This document shows positions 18,801 to 26,898 of a DNA stretch of 64,000 nt, piece by piece. The stretch covers positions 186,001-250,000 of the forward strand of contig KB911070.1 of assembly GCA_000383295.1 (NCBI GenBank), written 5' to 3'. Within the stretch, counting starts at the first letter, position 1. Each line of letters starts with the position of its first letter. The position numbers and the translations under genes are program-made. Below the pieces are notes generated by a model. The model had not been told where the DNA came from. It worked only from the letters and a program-made list of their open reading frames with translations, and did no database searches. The DNA comes from Faecalispora sporosphaeroides DSM 1294. Its GTDB lineage: Bacteria; Bacillota; Clostridia; Oscillospirales; Acutalibacteraceae.

Positions 18801-18829
18801 TTGAATTCATCCATCAACCATGCTATGAT
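18801..18829 (+). promoter_or_regulatory. Promoter of the second ROK regulator gene
   Basis: TTGAAT (18801-18806), 17 bases, then TATGAT (18824-18829) on the plus strand lie about 75 bases before the chosen ATG at 18903. With the divergent promoter at 18721-18749 they account for most of the 18591-18902 gap. Confidence 0.75.
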
Positions 18830-18902
18830 AAATCAAATAAACAAGCCTCTGCAAGCAGGCTGCAGAGGTGAAAAATACCCGGCGAAATCACAAGGAGGTA
18901 CA

Positions 18903-20081
18903 ATGCAAAATTGTGGTGCTGATGAGTGGATCCGCGAATCGAACCGGCGGGCGCTGCTGGAAAGAATTCGGCAGGAAAGCCCGGTCTCCCGGGTGCAGCT
19001 TGCACAGGAACTGCACCTGAGCAAATCGACGGTAACAGACAACATTACCCCTCTGCTCCGCGAGGGCATTGTGCAGGAGGTTGGGGTGGGCCTTTCGCAG
19101 TCATTGGGGGGCAGACCACCGGTACTGCTCAAGCTCAACGGAGCGTACAGCTACATTGTCGCCATTGAGCTTGGCTTTCGCGCGCCGCTTTTTGCGCTGG
19201 CGGATCTGGAGGGGCGTATTCTGCACAGGCTGACGCTCTCCGTTTCAGAGCACGCCTCTTACGCCGACCGCCTGAAGGCGGTGTGCGGAAAAATCGACGA
19301 GCTTTTGCAGCGCGGCGGAATCGGCCGGGATCGGCTTGCGGTGATCGCGCTGGCCTCGCCGGGCGCCTACAGCAGGCACGAGGGGGGGTATCTTCTGAAC
19401 CCCGAATTTGAGGATTGGGATTTTTCGCACCTGCGGGAGGATTTGGCCGGGTGCTTTGAGACCGAGGTCATGATGATCAACGACGTAAAGGCCGCAACCC
19501 TGGGGGAGCTGCACCAGGGAGCCGCGAAGGGATTCCGCAACATTATTTATCTCAGCTGCGGGGTCGGCGTGGGCGCAGGAATCGTTCTGAACGGCCGGCT
19601 GTATTCGGGAACCTCCGGCAGTGCGGGGGAAATCGCCCGGGTGCCGATTCCGGGGATCAGCAATCCTCTGCGAACCCGAGTGGAAATGAACGCCCTCTTG
19701 CAGAAAATACGCACCCAGGCGCCCGAGGAGACCCGGCGCGCGCTCCGCAAACCTGCCGAACGGCTGAATTTTGAGGATGTCGTGCGGCTTTGGAGAGCCG
19801 GGGACCCGTTCACCCGCGGCTGCATCCGCGACATTGCGGTCGCGCTGGGCAAAATGGCGGCCGCGCTGGTCTCCGTGCTGAACAGCGAACGGGTCGTATT
19901 CGGCGGGGAATATCTGGTTTTTCAGACGCAGATTCTGGACATTCTGCGCGGAATCCTGTTGCAGGAAGCTTTCGATCCCGTCCCCGTCGTCGGCTCCTCT
20001 CTGGGAAAGGACGCCGCCCTGCAGGGGCTGCTTTCGCTTTCGTGCGAGGCGATTCTGGATCGCCTCGCGGCCAGCACGTAG
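18903..20081 (+). CDS. ROK family transcriptional regulator without the zinc motif
   Basis: A winged-helix domain (about 10-70, VSRVQLAQELHLSKSTVTDN) precedes a ROK domain (LASPGAYSRHEGG, MINDVKAATLGELHQGAAKG, YLSCGVGVGAGIVLNG, GSAGEIARVPIPG). Unlike the other two ROK regulators in this window, it lacks the CxCGxxGCxE zinc cluster after GEIA, which usually shapes the sugar-sensing pocket. The start at 18903 follows a strong AAGGAGG; the upstream ATG at 18798 precedes the promoter. Divergent placement suggests it controls the peptide transporter operon, an unusual partner for a sugar-sensing family. Confidence 0.85.
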   Translation: MQNCGADEWIRESNRRALLERIRQESPVSRVQLAQELHLSKSTVTDNITPLLREGIVQEVGVGLSQSLGGRPPVLLKLNGAYSYIVAIELGFRAPLFALADLEGRILHRLTLSVSEHASYADRLKAVCGKIDELLQRGGIGRDRLAVIALASPGAYSRHEGGYLLNPEFEDWDFSHLREDLAGCFETEVMMINDVKAATLGELHQGAAKGFRNIIYLSCGVGVGAGIVLNGRLYSGTSGSAGEIARVPIPGISNPLRTRVEMNALLQKIRTQAPEETRRALRKPAERLNFEDVVRLWRAGDPFTRGCIRDIAVALGKMAAALVSVLNSERVVFGGEYLVFQTQILDILRGILLQEAFDPVPVVGSSLGKDAALQGLLSLSCEAILDRLAAST

Positions 20082-20570
20082 GGAATTTTCCGCGACCGGA
20101 ACGCCGCGTTGTCTGGATACTGAACGAACCCGAAATGAGATCACATCAAAGCACACGGGAACCGCGGCGACGCCGGCGGTTTGCTGCTGTTTATCGTCAA
20201 CCAGTATTTTAAAAGGCTCACCACGCGAACCGAAGCTTGAAAACCGTCCGCTTTTCAAACGAATGGATGATATCGCTGCTTATTTCTCTATGAAAAACAG
20301 GATCTCCCGGCAAAATGAAGTGCACCCCAATTGTTAAACAGTATGATATACTGAATAACGATTGGGGTGTTTTTTATAAAGACACAAGCACTGTAATTGC
20401 AGAGGCGTTTACGAGTGCTGGCATGGCCCGATTAACGCAAAAAATCTGTTGTGGGCCACCAAACCTGTTTTGCCGCAGCCGGCGTCCGCTGAAGCCAGCG
20501 GACATTTTCGGAAGCAGCGCCAATCCTCTTTTCAATCTTTTTCCTGCGTATCAGGCAAAAGTTTCTCTGT
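20082..20570 (+). other. Gene-free stretch between a ROK regulator and the isomerase gene
   Basis: No protein-coding frame here is credible. The stretch holds the strong hairpin described at 20323-20375 and a smaller GTCCGCT/AGCGGAC hairpin near 20484-20503. The rest shows no motif I recognise. Confidence 0.5.
20323..20375 (+). terminator. Long compound hairpin followed by a T run; terminator or insertion-sequence end
   Basis: CACCCCAATTGTT (20323-20335) pairs with AACGATTGGGGTG (20357-20369) with one G-T pair. Inside it CAGTAT and ATACTG form a second stem. Six T residues follow. As a terminator it would close the ROK regulator transcript 240 bases downstream. The sequence TGAAGTGCACCCCAATTGTT also resembles terminal repeats of some IS3-family elements, so it may be an insertion-sequence scar. 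Confidence 0.5.
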
Positions 20571-21254
20571 TTAACCCTTTGGGTACTCGTTGCAGAGCAA
20601 ACGGTAGGGCGGCTCGTCTTCCTCAATGATGGGGAAGCGGCCAACAGGCTTAAGAAAGCGGTTGTCGGTATTGTCGTCGTTACATTGGCTCACCTCGCCC
20701 AACAGAACCGGCCCCGTACCTTCCTCCACGGAAAAGTCGTGGTATAAATAGGGCGGTATGGTAATGCTCTCGCCCGGTGTGAGGCGCACCTGCGTCCCCG
20801 CGGGAACAACAAGCTCCCGGCCGTCCATATGCACGCGCACCTCCCCGGTCTCGTCCAGCCCCTCGCCGGGGGTGGAGTTGTAGACGCGAATCAGCACATT
20901 GCCGCCGCCGCGGTTGATAATATCCTCCATCTTGCTCCAGTGGAAGTGCATGGGAGAATATTGCCCCTCCCGCAGATAGAGCAGCTTTTCGGCGTAGGTT
21001 TTGGCATATTTATCCTTTTGGGCAACGTTGCCGTTGCGGAGGGTGATCAGCGAAAAGCCGACCCGATCAAAGTCGCCGAGGCCATAATCGGTGATATCCC
21101 AGCCCAGCAAGTTGTCTCGGATTTCGTCGTAATCGCGGCCCTTTGTCCTCCAGTCCTCCGGCGTAAAGTGACAGAACGGCGGCAGGGCAAAGCGGTATTC
21201 CCTTACAAACGCCTCCATTTCCATCAGCACCTTGTTTATTTCGCTGCGTTTCAT
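20571..21254 (-). CDS. D-lyxose/D-mannose isomerase family (cupin)
   Basis: The 227-residue protein is a cupin with MHFHWSKMEDIINRGGGNV (metal-binding His-x-His and Glu), TPGESITIPPYLYHDF (third His) and LLGEVSQCNDDNTDNRF. These match the D-lyxose ketol-isomerase family, which interconverts lyxose and xylulose and, in many members, mannose and fructose. The ATG at 21254 follows AGAGGG and almost overlaps the stop of the kinase gene, so the pair is co-translated. Together they could convert mannose to fructose-6-phosphate or process lyxose. Confidence 0.85.
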   Translation of the reverse strand: MKRSEINKVLMEMEAFVREYRFALPPFCHFTPEDWRTKGRDYDEIRDNLLGWDITDYGLGDFDRVGFSLITLRNGNVAQKDKYAKTYAEKLLYLREGQYSPMHFHWSKMEDIINRGGGNVLIRVYNSTPGEGLDETGEVRVHMDGRELVVPAGTQVRLTPGESITIPPYLYHDFSVEEGTGPVLLGEVSQCNDDNTDNRFLKPVGRFPIIEEDEPPYRLLCNEYPKG

Positions 21255-21256
21255 CG

Positions 21257-22219
21257 TCATCCCTCTTTTCGGCCAAGGAACTCCCTGACCATGTTGATTG
21301 TGGGCATTGCCGGTATTCCCCCGCGCTTTTGAACGCACAGCGTGGCGACCGCGTTGGCAAATTCGGTAAAATCCCGCAGCTGCGCTTCGCCAAGCTCGTT
21401 GGGGCGAAGCCCGCTTATGGCCAGCCGATAGAGGAACCCGCCCCAGAAAGCATCCCCGGCTCCCGTGGTGTCGACCACCGGAACATCGGGAACGGAAACG
21501 AGCGCCGACGCGCCCCGCACTGCGGTATAGGCGCCGTTTCTGCCAAGCGTGACCACCGCGCAGGAGATACCCCTTTGAAAGAGGCGCCCGGCGGCAGCCT
21601 CCGGGGAGGATTCGCCTGTGATCAGCCCGACCTCCTCGTCGCTGATTTTGACTATGTCTGCAAACGGGAGGACACTCTGCATGATCTTGGTGGCCTCTTC
21701 CTCGCTTTTCCAGAGCGGCGCACGGTAATTCGGGTCGTAAGAGACGATCGCTCCGGCTTTTTTAGCGGCTTTCACCGCTTCGATTGTGGCGGAACGCGAA
21801 GGCTCGTCGGTCAGCGAGAGGGAACCGAAGTGGAAAATTCTGCACCCCTCCACCAGCTCGCGCTTCACCTCGCGCGCGCAAAGACAGGTATCCGCACCGG
21901 GCCTTCGCGCAAACGAGAATTTGCGCTCGCCCGTTTCAGACAGCTCGACAAACGCGAGCGTGGTGAACACATCCTCCGCGCTGATCAGCCCGCCGGTATC
22001 CACACCCTTTTCTTCCAGCACCCTGCGCAGATAATCCCCGTGCATATCCTTGCCCACCTTGCCGATGAACGCGGTGCTTAAACCCAAATTCGAGGCGGCA
22101 CAAAGCACGTTTGCGGGCGCTCCGCCGGGGTTCTGCTCAAACAGGCGCATCCCGTTTTCGCTTCTGCCGTGGTATGTAAAATCAATCAGCAGCTCACCCA
22201 ATGCGACTATATCGAACAT
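21257..22219 (-). CDS. PfkB family carbohydrate kinase (fructokinase-like)
   Basis: The 320-residue ribokinase-fold protein begins MFDIVALGELLIDFTYHG and has the substrate-binding NPGGAPANVLCAASNLG and the C-terminal signature VVDTTGAGDAFWGGFLYRL with the catalytic Asp. FARRPGADTCLC and VSYDPNYRAPLWKSEEEA are typical of bacterial fructokinases. It lies directly upstream of the isomerase gene under a promoter 370 bases away. Xylulose or another ketose cannot be excluded as substrate. Confidence 0.88.
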   Translation of the reverse strand: MFDIVALGELLIDFTYHGRSENGMRLFEQNPGGAPANVLCAASNLGLSTAFIGKVGKDMHGDYLRRVLEEKGVDTGGLISAEDVFTTLAFVELSETGERKFSFARRPGADTCLCAREVKRELVEGCRIFHFGSLSLTDEPSRSATIEAVKAAKKAGAIVSYDPNYRAPLWKSEEEATKIMQSVLPFADIVKISDEEVGLITGESSPEAAAGRLFQRGISCAVVTLGRNGAYTAVRGASALVSVPDVPVVDTTGAGDAFWGGFLYRLAISGLRPNELGEAQLRDFTEFANAVATLCVQKRGGIPAMPTINMVREFLGRKEG

Positions 22220-22586
22220 CCCATCACTCCCAAAAAAATTTGTAGTCGAGCAACCTCAAAATTGACGGCAGTCTCTTTTGAAGTCCGCAGCAGTTTCACA
22301 CGGAAGCCAACACGCACGGCCCTGCGTGCCCCGGGCAAAACCCGCCGCTTGAAAATGAATGTTCATTTTTCGGTTGTTTGACGAGGCTCTCGGTCTTTGC
22401 TCCACATTTGCGTGGCATGGGAACATTTTGTCGCTGGTTTGCCCTGACTTTGTCACGATTTCCATGAATCCTGCAGTTAGAAACACCAATCCTGAAACCA
22501 GTTTTCACAGTACGAAACAACCATTTGGGCGATGAATCTTCCGCCGAGCTCTCTGAATCCGAATCGCCAATGAAAATTCCTGTCTT
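22220..22586 (-). promoter_or_regulatory. Long leader of the kinase-isomerase operon with a candidate operator
   Basis: If transcription begins at the promoter at 22587-22616, this is a leader of about 360 bases with no gene. It contains the perfect palindrome AAAATGAA-TG-TTCATTTT (22352-22369), a candidate regulator site. No known riboswitch fold was recognised by eye. Confidence 0.4.
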
Positions 22587-22616
22587 ATTTTAGCACAAAA
22601 GGAGTGTTGATTTCAA
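22587..22616 (-). promoter_or_regulatory. Predicted promoter for the kinase-isomerase operon
   Basis: On the minus strand, -35 TTGAAA (22611-22616) and -10 TAAAAT (22587-22592) are 18 bases apart. The rest of 22617-22853 up to the binding-protein stop contains only a possible terminator hairpin. Confidence 0.6.
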
Positions 22617-22730
22617 TTCTGTACCCGCTGCTTTCTGCGGCGGCTTCGCTGCCGCGTTCCGGGCAGCGTCATTTCATGTCAGCCGCAATTTCATGGGAAT
22701 GCCCGGTTCGGCAGGAATCCCCGCATTTGC

Positions 22731-22765
22731 AAAATCGGACGGCAAAGGAATCTCCTCCGCCGTCC
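22731..22765 (-). terminator. Possible terminator of the sugar ABC transporter operon
   Basis: GGACGGC (22737-22743) and GCCGTCC (22759-22765) form a stem whose loop contains a further GGA/TCC pairing. On the minus strand it is followed by GATTTT. It lies about 90 bases past the binding-protein stop. The T run is short, hence moderate confidence. Confidence 0.45.
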
Positions 22766-22853
22766 CCCTGCAAGAGCTCGGAATCCGTACTTGCATCCTG
22801 AAAGAATTTTTCGGCGGTATCGCTCACCTGCTGATACAGGCGCTTCGGATTTC

Positions 22854-23978
22854 TTATTTCAGGAGCGCCAGGCGGCCGGGATCCTTCGCAAATACCTCTT
22901 TCGCATTTTCCTTAGTGACAACGATCGGAGCCAGCTCATAAACGCCGACGTCCTTCTTGCCATTGTTCACGGTTGAGTCGGGTGCCGGCATTCCCTTGCC
23001 TGCCTGCAGAGACTTGATGATCTCAATCGTTTTGCCCACCAGAACATCGGTCGGCTTGGCTACGGTAGAATACTGTTTTCCGGACCAGATCCACTCAACT
23101 GACTCGTTCTCGGCGTCGAGGCCCGAAACAACGGGGATCTTCTGCCCGGCCTGCTCCGACGCGGTGATGATCGCGCGGGCGATGCCGTCGTTGGGAGAGA
23201 GAACGCCGTCGATTTCCTTATTGGAGTAGAAGCCGGAGAGGAGGGAATCCATGCGGGACTGGGCCTTGGAGTTATCCCAGTCCATGGTGGCGCACTGGGT
23301 GAAATCGGTCTGGCCGGATACGACAACCAGCGTGCCGTCGTCGATCTTGGGCTGGAGCACCTTCATAGCGCCCTTGAAGAAGTTGGGGGCGTTCGGGTCG
23401 GCAGGCCCGCCGCCAAACAGCTCAATGTTATAAGGGCCCTTGCCCTTCTGAGCGGCCAGCCCGTCAAGCAGGGCCTGCCCCTGCAGCTCGCCGGTCTTGA
23501 TGCTGCCAAACTGTACCACGCCGTCGATGCCGGTGGTGTTTTCAATCAGGCGGTCATAGCCGATGACGCTGATGCCGGCCGCCTTCGCCTCTTCCAGAAC
23601 CGCTCCGAGCTGAGAGCCGTCCACAGGGCCGACGACGATCACCTTGGCGCCGTTCTGAATCATGGACTCGATTTGTTGCTGCTGTTGGGGAACCTTGTTG
23701 TCGGCGTGCTGTACAATCGCCTTGAAGCCCGCGGCCTCCAGCTGGGCCCGGAACATCTCATCCGCTTCTTTCCAGTTCTGGGTGCCCAGCCAGGGCAGCG
23801 CAACGCCGATGGTCGCGTCTGCCGAAAATCCGGCGGCGCCGGATGCGGCGGGGGTGGAAGAGGCGGGCGCGGGCGCGGCGGAAGAAGTAGTTTGCTGTGA
23901 TCCGCCGCAGCCGGTGAGGGCTGTCGTCATGATAAGTGCCGCTGCGAGTAACAGAGATAGACGCTTTTTCGTTTTCAT
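22854..23978 (-). CDS. Sugar ABC transporter substrate-binding lipoprotein (ChvE/XylF family)
   Basis: A lipoprotein signal ends at LTGCGG, followed by an Ala/Ser/Pro linker to about residue 50 and then a periplasmic-binding-protein-like fold. VALPWLGTQNWKEADEMF, KVIVVGPVDGSQLGAVLEEA, VIGYDRLIENT and ELFGGGPADPNAPNFFKGAM are typical of ChvE-type multiple-sugar or xylose-binding proteins. The 374-residue length fits. It is the last gene of the transporter operon, whereas the binding-protein gene is usually first. Likely ligands are aldoses such as xylose, lyxose, glucose or mannose. Confidence 0.9.
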   Translation of the reverse strand: MKTKKRLSLLLAAALIMTTALTGCGGSQQTTSSAAPAPASSTPAASGAAGFSADATIGVALPWLGTQNWKEADEMFRAQLEAAGFKAIVQHADNKVPQQQQQIESMIQNGAKVIVVGPVDGSQLGAVLEEAKAAGISVIGYDRLIENTTGIDGVVQFGSIKTGELQGQALLDGLAAQKGKGPYNIELFGGGPADPNAPNFFKGAMKVLQPKIDDGTLVVVSGQTDFTQCATMDWDNSKAQSRMDSLLSGFYSNKEIDGVLSPNDGIARAIITASEQAGQKIPVVSGLDAENESVEWIWSGKQYSTVAKPTDVLVGKTIEIIKSLQAGKGMPAPDSTVNNGKKDVGVYELAPIVVTKENAKEVFAKDPGRLALLK

Positions 23979-24034
23979 ATTAACCTCCTGTTTTAAGTCC
24001 GTCGACTAATATGCAAGACCCGGCCATCAGTCTG

Positions 24035-25294
24035 TCAGGAATCGCTGCTGGCAGGGGTGCCTTTCTGAGGTTCGCCTTCCCGGGGTTTAGCATCTCTTGA
24101 GGGAAACAGCCTTCCCGTAATGGAGGGGCGGCCCTGCTGCTTGTTGAACACATCGAAAGCAACCGCGGCAAGCAGTACCAGGCCCTTGATGACCTGCGTG
24201 CGGTCGGCGCCGACGCCCATGAGCATCAGGCCGGAGTTGAGAACGGCCATCACCAGACCACCGACCATTGTGGCGAAAACGGTGCCGACGCCGCCCGAAA
24301 CCGCCGCGCCGCCGATAAAGACCGAGGCAATGGCGTCCATTTCCCACCCGGTGCCGTCCGACGGGCCGGCCGCGGTGGATCTGCCCACAAACATGATGCC
24401 GGCCAACGCCGAGAGCAGCGACATGTTGAGCATGGTGAGAAAATAGGTTTTCTGTACATTGACGCCGGACAGCGCGGCCGAGGTTTTATTGCCGCCCACA
24501 GCGTAGATATGCCGGCCGAACCGGGTGCGCTGGGTGATGGTTTGATAGAGGATGATCAGAATCACGAGAATCAGGCCCGGTACGGGGAACGATGTGCCGG
24601 GGCGCCCGGTGCCGAAAATCCATGTTAAGTACCCGATGATCACACCCACCAGAACAATCCGAACCACCACCGGCCAAAGCTCCTCTGTTTTTCCGGTCAG
24701 TCCGGCAGCCCGGGTGCGCCCGCGCAGCTGTGTGAAGGCAAACGCGGCGATCGCGATGATGCCCAGCAGCAGCGTCGAATTATTGATCCCCGTGTCGGGG
24801 CCCCAGTCGGGCAGATACCCCGAACCGAACACCTTGAGCTCGGGAGGCGCCGGCACCGAAATGGATCTTGAAATCCAGATGACGCCGCCGCGGAAAATCA
24901 TCATGCCGCCGAGTGTTGTGATGAAGCCGGGAATGCCGAATTTGGCAAGCCAAAAGCCCTGCCACGCTCCGGCGGCGGCGCCGATCGCGAGCGCGAGGAG
25001 CACCGCGAGCCACCACGGCCACCCCAGATCCCGCGCGGTCAGGGCCATCACCATGCCCGAAAATCCCGCCACCGAGCCGACGGACAGGTCGATCTGCCCG
25101 ATCACGATGACCATCAGCATTCCAAGGGCCAGAACCAGCACATACGCATTGCCGGAAATCAGATTTTGAAAGTTGGAGGAGGTGATCATTCTCCCTCCCG
25201 AAGCGATATTGAAGATGATGGTAAGCGCCACCAGAGCAATCACCATACTGTACTGCCGCAGGCCGCCGCCAAGCACTTTTTTAAGATACCCCAT
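24035..25294 (-). CDS. Sugar ABC transporter permease (XylH/MmsB family)
   Basis: This 419-residue polytopic protein has about ten or eleven hydrophobic spans and the branched family-2 (BPD_transp_2) motifs VIGQIDLSVGSVAGFSGM, ALAIGAAAGAWQGFWLAKF and HIYAVGGNKTSAALSGVNVQ. Length and the VVVRIVLVGVIIGYLTW insertion match XylH-type rather than RbsC-type permeases. It overlaps the ATPase gene end by 14 bases, so the two are coupled. Confidence 0.92.
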   Translation of the reverse strand: MGYLKKVLGGGLRQYSMVIALVALTIIFNIASGGRMITSSNFQNLISGNAYVLVLALGMLMVIVIGQIDLSVGSVAGFSGMVMALTARDLGWPWWLAVLLALAIGAAAGAWQGFWLAKFGIPGFITTLGGMMIFRGGVIWISRSISVPAPPELKVFGSGYLPDWGPDTGINNSTLLLGIIAIAAFAFTQLRGRTRAAGLTGKTEELWPVVVRIVLVGVIIGYLTWIFGTGRPGTSFPVPGLILVILIILYQTITQRTRFGRHIYAVGGNKTSAALSGVNVQKTYFLTMLNMSLLSALAGIMFVGRSTAAGPSDGTGWEMDAIASVFIGGAAVSGGVGTVFATMVGGLVMAVLNSGLMLMGVGADRTQVIKGLVLLAAVAFDVFNKQQGRPSITGRLFPSRDAKPREGEPQKGTPASSDS

Positions 25295-26858
25295 AAAGCA
25301 TTTCCGTCCTTTCCGCGTTCGATTCCGATTTGGAGGTGTTCGTCATCATTCGCATGAGCTTTTCCTGGTCGGCATCCTGACGATTCAGCACGCCCGTTAT
25401 GCTCCCCTCAAAAACCGTGTAGATTCTGTCCGATATACCAAGCAGCTCCGGCAGCTCGGAGGAAATGATGATGACCGCTTTCCCCTGATCCGCAAGCTGC
25501 TGGATCAGGCGGTAGATTTCATACTTGGCGCCGACGTCGATTCCGCGGGTGGGTTCGTCAAGGATCAGCACATCGGGCTCCGTGAACATCCACTTGCCCA
25601 AAACCACCTTTTGCTGGTTCCCGCCGGAGAGGGTGGACACGCCGCTGTTCACGCTGTTCGTCTTGATATTCAAGGTGTCGCGGTAGTGTTCGGCGACCTG
25701 AAATTCCTTATCCAAATCCAGGAGCCTGCCGCGCAGAATACCGCCAAGGTTTGCCGACACGATGGTGGCGCGGATGCTGTCCAGCAGATTGAGCCCCAGA
25801 TTCTTGCGGTCCTCCGGCACATAGGCAATGCCCTGACGGATGGCGGAGGCAACCGAGGTGACGCGAATCTCTTTGCCCCGAATTTTGATGGAGCCGCCCA
25901 GATAAACACCGTAGTTCCGCCCAAAAATGGAGCGCATCAGCTCGGTTCTGCCTGCGCCCATCAGGCCGGCAAAGCCGACGATCTCCCCCGCTCTGACAAA
26001 GAAGCTGGAGTCCTTGCAAATCAGCCGGCCCGGAATATTGGGGTCTTCCACACGCCAGCCGTCCACCTCGAAGATCACCTCGCCGGGATGCGACTCGTGG
26101 GCGGGGAACCGGTTTTCAATGGAGCGCCCCACCATGGCGCGGATGATGCGGTCCTCGTCGATCTGTCCCGCCTCCACATAGAATGTTTCGACCGTGCGGC
26201 CGTCGCGGATGACGGTGACGGCGTCGGCGATCGCCGCAATCTCGTTGAGCTTGTGCGAGATCATAATGCAGGTGATGTCCCGGTTTTTCAGGCCCCGCAT
26301 AAGCTCGAGCAGGTTGGCGGAGTCGGTCTCGTTGAGCGCGGAGGTCGGCTCATCGAGAATCAGCAGCCGAACGTTTTTGGAAAGCGCCTTCGCGATTTCC
26401 ACCAGCTGCTGCTGGCCCACACCCAGGCGTTTGATTGGGGTGTCCGGATCGATCGCCAGCCCTACCCGCCCCAGCAGCTCGACTGTGCGGCGCCGCTGGG
26501 CGTCCCAGTCGATCAGCCCGCGATTGACGGTTTCGTTTCCCAAAAAAATGTTTTCGGTAATGGAAAGCTCCGGAATCATCGTCAGCTCCTGGTGAATGAT
26601 CGCGATGCCGGCCTTCTCCGATTCCTTAATGTCCTTAAAAGCAATTTCACTGCCCCTGTAGATGATCCTGCCCTCATAGGAGCCGTGGGGATACACGCCG
26701 GATAGAACCTTCATCAGGGTCGATTTTCCCGCGCCGTTCTCGCCGCAAATTGCGTGGATATCGCCTTCACGCACCTCCAGCGTCACGTTGTCGAGTGCGC
26801 GCACACCCGGAAAGACTTTGGTAATGCCCTGCATCTGCAGGATCAAGGGACGTTCCAT
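25281..26858 (-). CDS. Sugar ABC transporter ATP-binding protein, two ABC domains (XylG/MmsA family)
   Basis: The protein has two tandem ATPase domains. The first has Walker A ICGENGAGKSTLMKVLSGVY, a signature at RLGVGQQQLVEIAKAL and Walker B LLILDEPTSALNETD. The second has the degenerate P-loop FAGLMGAGRTELMRSIFG, a second signature LSGGNQQKVVLGKW and LILDEPTRGIDVGAKYEIY. At about 525 residues the length is normal for XylG-type proteins. The ATG at 26858 fits the GGGGAG site and the family N terminus; a start at 26891 adds an unlikely basic stretch. Confidence 0.93.
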   Translation of the reverse strand: MERPLILQMQGITKVFPGVRALDNVTLEVREGDIHAICGENGAGKSTLMKVLSGVYPHGSYEGRIIYRGSEIAFKDIKESEKAGIAIIHQELTMIPELSITENIFLGNETVNRGLIDWDAQRRRTVELLGRVGLAIDPDTPIKRLGVGQQQLVEIAKALSKNVRLLILDEPTSALNETDSANLLELMRGLKNRDITCIMISHKLNEIAAIADAVTVIRDGRTVETFYVEAGQIDEDRIIRAMVGRSIENRFPAHESHPGEVIFEVDGWRVEDPNIPGRLICKDSSFFVRAGEIVGFAGLMGAGRTELMRSIFGRNYGVYLGGSIKIRGKEIRVTSVASAIRQGIAYVPEDRKNLGLNLLDSIRATIVSANLGGILRGRLLDLDKEFQVAEHYRDTLNIKTNSVNSGVSTLSGGNQQKVVLGKWMFTEPDVLILDEPTRGIDVGAKYEIYRLIQQLADQGKAVIIISSELPELLGISDRIYTVFEGSITGVLNRQDADQEKLMRMMTNTSKSESNAERTEMLYGVS

Positions 26859-26898
26859 AACTACACTCCCCCTGCGCTTGCGTGGCCGCAAGCAAAAT

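Noticed and set aside
19245-20258. 337-codon minus-strand open frame
   Set aside because: It mostly mirrors the ROK regulator gene and has no start signal.
22604-22941. Two small overlapping plus-strand frames near the kinase promoter
   Set aside because: They lack ribosome sites, overlap a promoter and a terminator on the other strand, and extend into the binding-protein gene.
25173-26705. 510-codon plus-strand open frame
   Set aside because: It lies wholly opposite the XylG-type ATPase, whose motifs and ribosome site are clear. Long antisense frames are expected in GC-rich genes, and the product shows no domain.
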